Below the pieces are notes generated by a model. It was not told the DNA's origin and searched no databases. It worked only from the letters and a program-made list of their open reading frames with translations. 64,000 nucleotides of DNA, from assembly GCA_019044685.2 (NCBI GenBank), contig JAGTXX020000012.1, forward strand, positions 868,001 to 932,000. Reading direction: 5' to 3'. The position numbers were made by a program, and so were the translations under genes. This document shows, in pieces, positions 40,608 through 52,845 of this stretch. Origin of the DNA: Nannochloris sp. 'desiccata' (taxonomy: Eukaryota > Chlorophyta > Trebouxiophyceae > Chlorellales > Chlorellaceae). Every line of letters starts with the position of its first letter. Within the stretch, counting starts at the first letter, position 1.

Positions 40608-41117
40608 AAATACGCATCTGTTTCTTTATATTTTTGACGCTCGTCAGCATCGTCGCTAGTTCGTTAGTTAGAAGTAATTTTCAATGATCGTATTTCCCTT
40701 CTTCAAAATTTCATAACAGTCCTAATATTAACTAACTTCGTATATTTGTTGCATGTTGTTTTGTAATGTCTAGGTTGTTCGCACAATCTTGGGAAGAAGA
40801 AAGCAGGTTGACGAGGAGCAGCAGGGCGGTGGAGCCGACAGGCGCAAATAATAATAATTTCATCTCTCTGTTCCAGTACTTGGCTCTTTAAATATGCATG
40901 CCTGATTCCTTCATAGTTGTATAGAGCTCTGTTTATACAAGGCCCTTATAGAACGTCATTTCTAGGGGAGTTCGGTCAAATTCACCTGGATCAAGCCTTT
41001 CAAAGAAAATTTCAAAAAAAGCCTCGATGTTAAAGAGGGAAATTTTCGTTTCCCTTCGAGTTAACCAATTAAGGTGATTTTCAAGCCCGTGGCTCTGTCT
41101 ATCTCCTTGTGGATAAT
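40608..41117. other. 3' region of the membrane protein and alpha-tubulin promoter
   Basis: This 510-bp gap lies between two plus-strand genes. The proximal part has TGTAA (40762-40766) and an alternative exon (40774-40851). The remainder up to the tubulin ATG should hold its promoter; no element could be named. Confidence 0.4.
40774..40851 (+). CDS. Alternative last exon of the disordered membrane-protein gene
   Basis: A consensus donor GTAAGT at 39858-39863, inside exon 2 and in phase 0, can pair with the acceptor TGTCTAG ending at 40773. The joined frame reads LLIVGT then VVRTILGRRKQVDEEQQ and stops at TAA after 25 codons, giving about 492 residues. This isoform would keep one membrane helix followed by a short basic and acidic tail. 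The TGTAA serving the longer form lies upstream of this exon, so choosing this exon would require skipping it. Only the splice sites and open frame support it. Confidence 0.45.
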   Translation, partial: VVRTILGRRKQVDEEQQGGGADRRK

Positions 41118-42758
<1,641 letters not shown>

Positions 42759-42939
42759 ACTACTTTATTTTTAGTTTTCCGAATCCAAGTCGGTCGCTAT
42801 TGTTCACAGCAATATTCCACCAACACTGCACCTACATATATTGATGAAGCTGCGTTGAGAGTACTCCGCTGTCTTGTCTCAACTAAAAATATGAATACCA
42901 TCCCTTGAATATTAATAACTGATATAATACCAAGGCCAC

Positions 42940-42989
42940 TGTAACATAGTGCTCAAAGAAAGTGAAAAGAAAGATGAGTTTTTTTTACA
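42940..42989. terminator. Paired candidate TGTAA signals of alpha-tubulin and HISN3
   Basis: TGTAA at 42940-42944 follows the tubulin stop, and TTACA at 42985-42989 (TGTAA on the minus strand) follows the HISN3 stop by 67 nt. Confidence 0.45.
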
Positions 42990-43055
42990 ACAGAATCTTC
43001 CTGCTCAATAAATACAGGGTCCAGTTGAATTTCAGTTCTCAAGAAACTCCAGCAG

Positions 43056-44064
43056 CTACCTATTCTGGCCTTTATGCCATGCTACCACATCTGTATACTT
43101 CAACTTCCCTCCAAAGATATCTAAAGCGCTTCCTATTGTCACATCGACTCTGCCATTGCCTGCTTTGCCAACCCTTTCCAAATCCTCTAGTGTCCTCGCA
43201 CCACCAGCATAGGTGACAGGCACAGGAGACCATTTTCCTAATAAAGCTACTAAATCATCATCAATTCCCAACTGCATGCCCTCTACATCAACGCCGTGCA
43301 CTAGAAATTCATCACAACTTTCAGCGAGGGTGCTCAAAGATTTTTCCGTTAAAGAAAGTTCTGACCATTTCTGCCACCGATCAGTTACCACGTAATATAA
43401 CCCATCTTCAGCTTTTTTACGACAGCTGAGATCTAAGACGAGTCGTTTTTTACCTACGGAAGCGACTAAAGAAGCCAAGCGATCTTCTTCAAGGCGGCCA
43501 TCACGGAAAACAAAAGAAGTGACAATGACGTGGCTAGCTCCTGCATCTAGATACTGCGCTGCGTTTTGATCAGTGACTCCACCTCCAAGTTGAAGTCCTC
43601 CAGGGTAGGTACGTAATGCAGAGAGTGCAGCGCTCTTGCTGGCGTCGTCAGCTCCGAGCATGATCACATGGCCGCCGGGGAGATTGTCGGCAGCGTATAA
43701 CTCAGCATAGTAAGATGAAGGTTTTGTTGATTCGTAGTTTGTGCGGAGATCCTGTTCGCCGTCATCTTTGAGGTCGGATAGAGTGGAGCCGACAATTTGT
43801 TTGACTTTGCCCTGCGCAAAGAATATGGAGAGAGAAATATTCATTCGGGCGGTGAGGTGATTTTGGAATGTGAAGTGATACAAACAAATTGCGATTAAAT
43901 TGCACTGAGTGGGCTGACGATGCAATTGGTAAGATCTAATCTACCTTGTGGATGTCAATGCAGGGTCTAAAGTGGACAGCCATGGCTGTGGTGCATCTGA
44001 TGCGTGTTTGACGGGCATGGGCAGCTGAAGACCTAAGCTGCCGCAATGTGATTGAGTTGACCAT
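43056..44064 (-). CDS. HISN3: HISN3/HisA: ProFAR isomerase, plastid histidine synthesis
   Basis: Two exons, 44064-43945 and 43811-43056 (133-nt intron, phase 0), encode 291 residues of phosphoribosylformimino-AICAR-phosphate isomerase, the fourth step of histidine synthesis. Exon 1 supplies a targeting-like leader ([20 protein letters not shown]) and then [10 protein letters not shown], the first beta strand with the catalytic-base Asp. Exon 2 continues [11 protein letters not shown], then [24 protein letters not shown] and [13 protein letters not shown]. These are the phosphate-binding glycines of the TIM barrel. The sequence is of the yeast HIS6/plant type, not bacterial HisA. The open frame of exon 2 alone begins inside the intron and lacks the first strand. 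Confidence 0.95.
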
Positions 44065-44309
44065 CGTGATTTTTATAACCAATGGTTTTGGATTAGGAAT
44101 TTGGGCTTCTAGATAAGAAAAAACGCTACTTTCGGCAAGCAGGAAAAAATAGCGGCAATTTTATTTGAATTTGATCTCCATATTTAGAAGGCTCCAGAGC
44201 ATGTTAGATTACTTCATAATATTCATAGTGTTACGTTAAATAAAGTATGGAGCGCCATGTCGGGAAAATAGGTTTGAACCTTCAATTAATTTAAAAATCT
44301 GCAAATTCA

Positions 44310-46329
44310 ATGAGCAGTTCAAAAAAGCGAGGCAAGGCTTCTGGCGAAGGGCCAAGCTCCCAAAAGAAACGCCGCGAAATTTCAAAAGACGATGACCCAT
44401 CAAGTCCATTCGCTTGGACACCTTCTGGCGTGCAAGTTTTATTGCCGTCAAGCCAGCGCCTTGTTTTCATAGGCAAGGCCATTGTTACAGTGCACAGTGG
44501 AGAAATCGACATTGCAGGCAGTGTTTTAACAGCTCGAAGTCCACCTGCAGAGATATACACTGACGAGACCGCCCCTTTAGTCATCTCAGTGGTCGCTACA
44601 GAAGGCCGAATCCCTTTGGCCACGAGCGGCACTGCAGGGTTCAGTCTTGCAGATGGCAGTGGCAGCAGCCCTGAGAATAGAGGCTTTGAACTGCATATAG
44701 AAAGTGAATACGAAGCAGCAGCGCATATATTACAAATCCCAATAGCGTGGAAACAAGCTGCAAATGGTCTAGCTAATTTAATAGCGGCAGGTCAAAAGGT
44801 GGGAGCACCGCCGCCAATTATTGCTATTTGCGGAACAAAGAAAGTTGGGAAATCAACTTTTGCGCGTTATTTATCGAATGTATTGCTGAATACACATCCT
44901 TCAGTAGCCTACCTAGATACAGGTAAGACAAAACTTTAATATCTTTCTAGAAGCAAGCCCTTTATAGGGAGGGGATGCCTTCTAAAATATTTTTTTCTCC
45001 CTTTCTTTCTATCCAGATTGTGGCCAGCCTGAGTTCACCCCACCAGGTCTCGTCTCCCTTTCAATCCTTTCCTCCCCTACAGTAGGACCGCCCCACCTCC
45101 ACCAACACACCCCAGCTGCTTCTTATTTTATTGGAGACACCTCACCTTCTACAGATCCCGCTCGGTACCTCTATAGTATTACAATTCTGTACGAATGGTA
45201 TTGCACACATGGAAGTATTTTTAGTAGTACTAGTACTAGTGGTACGCACTCTAAATCTAAGAAAGGAGCGAGTAGTAGTAAGAATATCACTAACACATTA
45301 CCAGCACCACAAGCGCCACCGCCCTTAGTAGTTAACACTCATGGGTGGGTGAAGGGCTTTGGATTTGATTTAATAGTAGATACGTTGAGAATGTTGAATC
45401 CCACACATTATGTGCATATTCTTTCTTCAAATCCACGACGGAATCTTCCACATGGAGTGTTCTGGGCAGTACCACCACCAGTAGGCGCAGAAGAAGACGG
45501 TACTCCCACTGTCAATGGGGGAGCTGATCAACAATTTCAGCAGCAACAACAGCAGATGATGCCTGTTATGTTTGATTTACCGGCAATAGACCCACCAGCC
45601 AGTGGCAATGGTGGTGGTGGTGGTGCTGGCCTTCATCGTGGGAGAGGAGAGGCGACTGCAGGTCCTAGCCAAAGCGGCCATGACAGTGAAGCAACTACGA
45701 CCCCAGTGGGGCAGCAAGGTGGTTCTAAACGGGCACCACCTGCCCCTCCTGCTGCAGTCGAGCAACGAGCATTGCATTGGATTTCATTCGCTCAAAGGTG
45801 TGTTGCCTCTTCTTCTTCTTCTTCACCGTCCGCACTTACTGACCCTGTCACTATGAGAGAGCGCAGTAACAGTGCTGAAGAGGTAGGAGATCAGTTAGCT
45901 TCAGCAATCCCCTACGCGATATCTCTTTCTGATGTATGCGTCAGAGTGATACACGCGTCTGTTTTGCCTTCACAGCTTGCCTATGCTCTCAATGGAGCCA
46001 TCGTGGGGCTCTGTGCCAACCAGCACGGCGGCGCCACCGGCAGTGCATGGAGTGGTTCTAGTAATGAACTTGCGCCGTGTCTTGGCTTGGGTTTAGTTCG
46101 CACGGCAGATGGAGCATCTGGTAAATTGTATATCTTAACTCCATTAAGCCTTGAAGAGCTGGAGCATGTTGAATTAATTGAAATGGGAAGATTGGAACTG
46201 CCGCCAGGATTGTTACAGACTGGAAAATTTCTATCTCCATATTTAGCATTGCATTCTTTGAGCACAGCGGGAACTGCTGCTGGAGCGATGAAATCGAGAA
46301 ATAATCTCATGAGATCAGGTCAAAGATGA
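44310..46329 (+). CDS. Polynucleotide 5'-kinase GRC3/NOL9
   Basis: Two exons, 44310-44922 and 45017-46329 (94-nt intron), encode 641 residues of the Clp1/Grc3 kinase family. GRC3/NOL9 acts in the nucleolus with LAS1 to process ITS2 of pre-rRNA by phosphorylating 5'-hydroxyl RNA ends. The Walker A loop ICGTKKVGKSTF is near residue 175. The joint (G+AT, Asp) restores VAYLDTDCGQPEFTPPGLVSL, a strongly conserved family block. An N-terminal basic KKRGKAS..KKRR stretch may be a nuclear signal. Long Ser-, Gln- and Gly-rich insertions interrupt the C-terminal half, which has weak conservation. Divergent from HISN3 across 245 bp. Confidence 0.9.
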
Positions 46330-46450
46330 GTAGTACACTATGCTTGAAATTTAGGGTTATAAAGGCCTGCGGCAGTGCTATGATATATACCCTAAAAAAC
46401 CCTAAGGACATCGGGACATTACAGATACGCAGAATGTGTACATCTACAAT

Positions 46451-47473
46451 CTAAATATACAAGAATTCATTATGACTGACTGCATTCTCAGCCCCCTTCC
46501 TTAATTCTGCCTCTTCCCTTTCGTTCTCTCTTTTCCTATTGTAAGCTGCATCTTCACTCAGCAGCTCATTCCTACAAGTAGGGCAGGTGTTTGTCTTCTC
46601 CAACCAAGGATCTAAGCATGCAGGATGCGCCCAGTGCTTGCACGGTAAGATCAGTATCTCGTCATCTATTTCCAAGCAGAAACAGATAGGGCAACGGGCT
46701 TCATCTTTTCCGCCTAATTCCTCCAACTTCTCTGCGGTTATTTTTATACGTGGTAGAGTGCGCAAGACAGCTTTGGAAGCGGGCGGTGGAGCGCGAGGAG
46801 CATCGTTGGCCGTGTGTTCCATAATTTCAACAGCTATAGCGTCGAGTTCTCGTTGTAATGCTTCAGCCATCTCCTCAGACATTTGTGGCGGTGGCTGTTG
46901 AGCGGTTTCCGGGGTGGCGGTGGTAGTTGAGCCAGGTTGTTGCTGCTGCTGCTGCTCAGAATTATCATTAGTAGCGCCTAATTCCCTGCCTAAGAGCATT
47001 GCTGCTAAGTCTTCAATTGCACTTTGCCCGGGTGCAGCAGGAGCTTGGGAGGTAGAGGGGTTTTGTAGGTCAGATAATTGCCCTTCAAATAAAATTGGTA
47101 CAGGGCGGGAGATAGATGCAATAATTTCTCGTTCTCCATCCTCTCCTAGGACAGTCAAGCAGATATTTTCGTAATTGGCAAGCTCTTTACTGAATGAAGG
47201 GTCTTTTCCATCAGAAGCAGCAGCTGCAACACGGACTAGTGCAAGGCCGCTACGCCAGAGGGCAACTTCGGTATCATTGAATCTTGACCTTGCTACTGTG
47301 AGGGCTCTTCGAAGGACATTCTTAAACGTATCTGAATTAACACTCTCTGGGAAAGTTGTAATAGCGTGAATGCACTCCCTAACTGCTTCTTCGAACGAAG
47401 CTTTTTTATTCAACTTGTCTCGAATTAACTTGAAATCGGTCGCCAGAGGAGAGGCTACTGCAGTGGCAGCCAT
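46451..47473 (-). CDS. AIP2-like RING-H2 E3 ubiquitin ligase
   Basis: A single-exon 340-residue protein resembling plant AIP2, an E3 that ubiquitinates the transcription factor ABI3. An N-terminal helical domain (about 10-140) includes ILFEGQLSDLQ. A Gln-rich linker follows, then the conserved PRAPPASK-like APRAPPPASKAVLRTLPRI. The RING-H2 finger (about 262-301) has CPIC, C-K-H, H-x2-C and CPTC, in C3H2C3 order. The end RKGAENAVSHNEFLYI matches the AIP2 C-terminus closely. Algae lack the seed ABA pathway, so the substrate must differ. TTACA at 46419-46423 is a candidate poly(A) signal. Confidence 0.9.
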   Translation of the reverse strand: MAATAVASPLATDFKLIRDKLNKKASFEEAVRECIHAITTFPESVNSDTFKNVLRRALTVARSRFNDTEVALWRSGLALVRVAAAASDGKDPSFSKELANYENICLTVLGEDGEREIIASISRPVPILFEGQLSDLQNPSTSQAPAAPGQSAIEDLAAMLLGRELGATNDNSEQQQQQQPGSTTTATPETAQQPPPQMSEEMAEALQRELDAIAVEIMEHTANDAPRAPPPASKAVLRTLPRIKITAEKLEELGGKDEARCPICFCLEIDDEILILPCKHWAHPACLDPWLEKTNTCPTCRNELLSEDAAYNRKRENEREEAELRKGAENAVSHNEFLYI

Positions 47474-47740
47474 CGTGAGGTTTCGAAGTGCACTCGTTAG
47501 GTTGGGTAATTATAATTTTGTTAAAAAATGCATGCAATGCAGTTATTGGAAGGCGTTTCAACAAAACTTCGAAGAAGGCTCGTTTTTGTTTGTAAACCTG
47601 CAGAGTGCAGCCATGAAACAGTATTGTTATTTTATAATATAGATTCAGGTCAATAGGTAACATAACCCAATGATAGCGGCAAATAACAAACCTCCACTTC
47701 TCAAGTAGTCGGATCAAATTTGTGATCACAAACAATTTGG
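47474..47740. promoter_or_regulatory. Shared promoter region of AIP2-like and SEC15 genes
   Basis: A 267-bp gap between divergent starts. No motif is assigned. Confidence 0.35.
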
Positions 47741-50651
47741 ATGACTTCCAACGTCGGTCTCAAGGGCCTGCGCGGCACGCTAGAATCCGCTCTCGAGTCA
47801 GATGATATCTCTCCATTGATTAAACTCGTTTCTGCAAGCAGCACAGCCAGGCAGACCACCGAAGTGGAAGATGCAGCAGTGTCATCTTCCGCCTCCCCCG
47901 CTTCAAATTCAAAAAAAAAAGACGACGGTGGTCTTGCTATAGCTGAAGGCACTCTAAAAGGAGTCATACAAACCCTGCAAGGTATCAGCGATCGCAGAGA
48001 TCTTGAATTAAAACGTACGTGCCAATCAAACTCCGCAGAAATTTCCTACGCCTTGAAAGAGCTCTCTGCTGTGCAAGCTACATCTGCAGACCTACGTCGC
48101 CGTGCACAAGAAACCTCAGCCTCAATGCAACGCATGGGTGCCCATTTCTCTAGTCGAATGGATGCCTTGGATGAAGCATTGCTTGTCCGAGATAGAATAC
48201 AACACACGAGGTCTGCTCTAGCAACGGCGATGCATATTATTTCCTTGTGCGAAGCAGCAGCAGAAAGCATTGAAAGTGGGCAATTATACCACGCCCGGAG
48301 AGTTTTAATTGCGTTAAAAACACGGCATGGCCCTGCGCTGAAAGCTTCTGCAGCTGCCGGTGAACATGGGGAACATGGTACAGCTGCGTTTCAATTTGAA
48401 GGTCCCCCGGCAACACAACTTGGTAGTTTAGCTGCCAAGCTGCTTGCACGCATTAACGAACTCGATAGCAAAGTAGATGTACGATTGACAAGTTGTTTGA
48501 ATGAATGGTTGACTCAAGCACGAGCAGGTGCTGGGGCTGTGGGTAGAAGAGCACTGGAGTTGATGGAGGCGGAAAAAAAAAGGAATGTTGTTTTAGCTGA
48601 ACAACGAAGGCAGATGTGGTTGCTACAGAAAGCAGAGGAAGGAAATGGTATGGATGTAGCTGCTGCTTTGAAAAATAAGCTTTTATTGTCGTCCAATAGA
48701 GCATCTACTATAAACAACAACAGCCTCAATGACGCCAGGACAAGAGACAATGACGATAAATATGATGATGAAATTTTAATCAGTGACCCAGCTTCAATCG
48801 TCGATATGACCCTCTTGCTTCGTTGCGTTCACGTTCATTCCTCGGACAACACGCTCTCTCAGCTCCTTGAATCCTACGTGGAAGCTCGCCAAGCACAACT
48901 AGGCGCCGATCTGGCACCACCCGGAGATTTATTAGTTTGTCATAGAGCATTTTTATGGCAAATAGTCGGTTTTTTTCGTGCTAGAAACCCGTGTAGGGCT
49001 CATCGCTCCACAACTAGAAACATCATCCCATGCTGAAGCATCTTGGGAAGGCGCTTCTGCTGCTTTAGCAGCGGAATTAGGTGCTGCAATTGATGAGGCA
49101 AGTCGGCCCGAAGATATAAGAGAACTCAAAAACCAAGCTTTATTAGCATGTGACGCTATAGATAGATACTGTGGAGATGCTTTGTCGACGAGTGGGATTC
49201 GGTCAACGTTGACCAGTAGGGTGAACAGGGTTCGCGCGACTATGGCGAGTGGCGTGGCTGCTGCGTTGGAGGAAGTCGCTGCCGCTCCCATTGAAGGCCA
49301 CAATAAAATTGATTCCATTAGCTCTTCTTCTTCTTTTTCTTCTTCTATTATGGCTATTAAGAAGAGTAAAATGGAGGCACTAGTTACTCGCCTTTCTGAA
49401 GATTGTTCTGAATATATGTCTGGGTTAGTAGAAGCGCATGAATTGCCTGCTGCGACCTGTATTGAAGTTGACCATATCCTCGCGGCGGCAATCTCCACCA
49501 AGGTCGCTGCGTTCATAATTAAAGAAGGTACCAATCAAGATGATGCGTATCTAACTACAGATTCTGATGAAGAGGATGATAGCTCTTGGGATTCTGAAGA
49601 AGAAAAGAGCAGTGAAGATGAAAACAGCGAGGCGTCGATCAGCGGGACTGGCAGTGTAAGTAGTCTATATAGCGACGGAGCCGAGAATAGCATTCGTAGA
49701 TGTTCTTCTGATTCACAGAACGAAGAAGAAGATGAAAACGATAATGAGGAAGACGATGAACGTTCTACTATAGAGGATGGGGAAGATATTCAAGATGAAG
49801 AAGAGGAGCTGTTTTTACATCTACTACAAGTAGTCTCAATCGCAGCCGCTGGGGAGAATGCTTTGAACGCTCTACGCCTTCAACTTCTCGAACCTTCTAC
49901 CACGGGCACTCCTACTACTCCTAGCCCTTCGCCTTTAGATTCTTCTTCGATTTATAACTCTAATAGCCCTACAACGCAGTTAAGTGGAGCTTTGATGGCT
50001 ACTGAAGATGCAGCTGGGAGGAGAATAGCTCATAACGCCTACAGTGCGGTCGATGCTCTGGCAGATTTAGACTGGTCACCACGAAGCATGCCCCGCGCAG
50101 CAGGAGGGGCAAATATCAGTCCCCAATGCGCTGAGATAGTTGACGTTTTAAAAGCTGGGCGTGGTGCCCTTGAAGCTTGTGGAGTACCTGTGGTCTCACA
50201 GCAAAGGATATTGGCCTCGGCAGCTAAGAAAATTGAAGAAGAGATAATGCGGCTGCTTGTTTCAGATGCTGTACCGTATATTAATGTATTTGGAGCGCAG
50301 AAATTATTGAGCGATCTTCAAATTTTGTCTAAATTTGCTACTGACTCTCGACTAAGGACAGCACCTACGTCTACTTCTACTGCTGGAAGCGAGGAATGGG
50401 CCTCGGAGCCAATATTATTTGGAGAAATTATTGCTTTCAACAAAGCGTCAGAACTTCTCGATGCGGGAAAACGAGGTGGAAAGTACGCTTCTGTTAATTT
50501 AGACCGGTTTGCATTGCTTTTACAAAAGGTAAAGGATCCTACAGGGCCTCTGAGTGCAGTAGGGAGAGGATTTTTGAAGAGTGAAGATGCGAGGCGAGTG
50601 GCGTTGGAGCTGAAAAATATATTGTTAGCAGAGCGTGGTAGTGTTTCGTGA
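47741..50651 (+). CDS. SEC15: Exocyst subunit SEC15 (EXOC6) with a one-base frame break
   Basis: The exocyst tethers secretory vesicles at the plasma membrane; SEC15 binds Rab GTPases. Frame one (47741 to about 48976) gives an N-terminal coiled-coil region (ERRRAQ-like DLRRRAQETSASM), a RALELMEAEKKR block and FLWQIVGFF. Frame two (about 48978-50651) continues with VLETRVGLIAP. Together these match the family block FLAQIAGYFIVEDRVL, so one gene has been split. The break falls in seven T's at 48970-48976; six would keep the frame. Reading on in frame one ends after 20 codons. No intron of plausible size fits. An acidic Ser/Asp/Glu insert of about 100 residues lies in the second half. This may be a sequencing error, a mutation or an unusual frameshift. 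Confidence 0.85.
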
Positions 50652-51022
50652 AGTTTCTAGTTCATCGTATCTACTGTCTCTATAGATACGTATTAGTTGT
50701 ATCTGGGTTGTTGCAATGTAAAAGCAAAGGTTCATACACGTAATAAATAGCAAGCTCTCAAGAAAAGCACTGTGGGAGCTGAGATATCTTGTAAATTTGT
50801 GCTTTGATATTATTTAATATGTGCCACAGTGCATGCCCTAATTATGTATTTCTTGGAATATATCAATAATCATCGTTATACAGAACAAATTTGCGGTATA
50901 CTAGAGACGGGATCACAACAATTTTTGAATTGATTTCGCGACGGATTGATTGCTGCTGAAAAATAGCGATCAAATCGTCCTATTAAAATCAATCACTGCA
51001 GTTTCTATTATCCTACAAAATC
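50652..51022. other. SEC15 3' region and TMEM161 upstream region
   Basis: A 371-bp gap between two plus-strand genes. TGTAA at 50717-50721, 66 nt after the SEC15 stop, is a candidate poly(A) signal. No gene is visible. Confidence 0.4.
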
Positions 51023-52690
51023 ATGGCGTTGTTCAAGGTGATCGATTTGGCACTGCTCATCCCTGCCGCCGTCATCTCAGCATTGCTCAACGTTAGGTCA
51101 GAAAAGTTACTTTCATCTGAGATTGCTTCTTGGTTACCTGTACCCTGTACTTACCACCCCATTATTCTGTACAATACTACACAGATATTCTCTTTCTACG
51201 TATTTTATTGAAGGGCTGACGCAGTATGTCCCCACAGGAAGCTCAAATGTCACTGCCAACGCCGCTGCCTCTGCCGAGACAACAACCAAGAAGAACAGGA
51301 AAAAAGCAAATAATGCACAAGCGAAGGATAGCGTAGGCCTCGGAGATGCTGAGAATTTAATGGTCTATAGAATTCCAGCATCTCAGGTAGTGAATACTCA
51401 CTTCTCTCCGATTTTAGACTCGCTGGTACGATTCAATATTTTTTAAAATATTTTTTATCTTTATCTAAAAAGCACTGCTGCTATTGCTCGTGTATCCGAT
51501 TACGTAAGCAAATGAATCTATCTTATCAATCTGCCAATCGAAATTTATGTATGCAGGTATTTGCTACTCAGTTGGCTGTGTTAACATGCATTGCCTACCC
51601 TGCTGTAGCTCACCTTTTCATTGAACTCCATAAGAACAATGACGTGGACAGCACCAGCTCTTCTTTTGCTTCTTTCGCTTCTACGGCTTCTGGGTTCCTG
51701 CCCACACCAGTTGTCCTCGCGTCAGTTGTCGCTATTATGGCATTTATCTCCCTCGCGCGTGTAGATTTTCTTTCTGTTTATTCTAGTGGAGCTGACAAGG
51801 GGTATGTTATAATTTTCGGCTTTCTCGGTTTCATCGCGGTCTCAGCTTTATTTGCATTAGAGCCCAAGGGAGCCTTTGCATGGAATCCTGATGATGGTGC
51901 AGCTGCAATTGGCTCCCTGTTAGAACAAATAGGCCGTAAAACTGCACCTGGAGTGCCTATTACTGAAGCAATCACAGCCTTGACACCACCACCGGCGGTG
52001 TTGCGAGGCGCTTTGTCATTCTTAGCTACGATCATTTCTGGACTATTTCTGGCCTCTGCGCTGCGATTTGTCCGAGCATATAGATTACAACAAGAACCTC
52101 CCAGCTGGGCAGTTGGGCAACTAAAGCACTTGACCTGGTTTGGAAGCCTTAAATTAAATATATTGCTCGCTCTACCCGCGGTCTCTTCTATTTCTTGGAC
52201 AGGCCCCTTATTCAAAGACGCTTTGGGCCTAAGCGAAGACCAAGCTGCAGGCATTAGAGCTCTTTTAGCTATTGCTACTGGTCTCATGTTTCTTTCTACC
52301 TGCAAACTTGTACTGCAGAGGTACATGGACACAGCACTCGTAGCATGGCACACCTACAAACATGGGGCCCGTCGGAGCAGCACAGAAAGAGCAGCAGCCT
52401 CAGAAATTATTCAATTAAACGCCAGCGCTGTGAGGAGATTGGTGGGGAAAGCAGCTGTGCAGGTAGTTGCACCAGGGGTGTTTTACTTGTGTGCAGGATT
52501 GGCGCTAGGAACTCTCTGGATGCACCCTGCTGCTAGTGTTGGCGGTGGAGCTGGCTCGGCTGCTTTGAGGGATATACAGAGATTGGTCTCGAGTATTGCA
52601 GGCTTTTGTATTTGGTGGGCTGGGATAAATTGGGTGGTATATTGCAGTGTTGCCCTTTGGCTCTATAGAACAGGGACATTGAATAATTAA
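51023..52690 (+). CDS. TMEM161 family multi-pass membrane protein
   Basis: Three exons: 51023-51139 (donor uncertain), 51225-51386 and 51557-52690, giving about 470 residues. The exon 2-3 joint is clear: RIPASQ then VFATQLAVLTC. The exon 1 donor is ambiguous. A GTACCC at 51140 keeps phase 0 with the acceptor at 51224, while an earlier GTTAGG at 51092 would also keep the frame. The protein has about eight to ten hydrophobic helices. The start MALFKVIDLALL and a C-terminal cytosolic helix followed by paired helices resemble TMEM161A/B, whose size (about 480) also agrees. TMEM161B affects ion currents in animals; the molecular activity is unknown. Exon 2 encodes a Lys/Ala-rich loop. Confidence 0.75.
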
Positions 52691-52845
52691 TTAAAGAAAG
52701 AAAGAAAAAACAAAAAACAAAAAAACCCTCTTCTGTTTGGCATCTTTTCCCGCCCAATTGATTTATTTAAAAAGGAGGACATTTTATAAGCACCAAATAT
52801 GCGAAAACAAGTAAAAGAAAACATATCCATCTATAAACGTAACGT

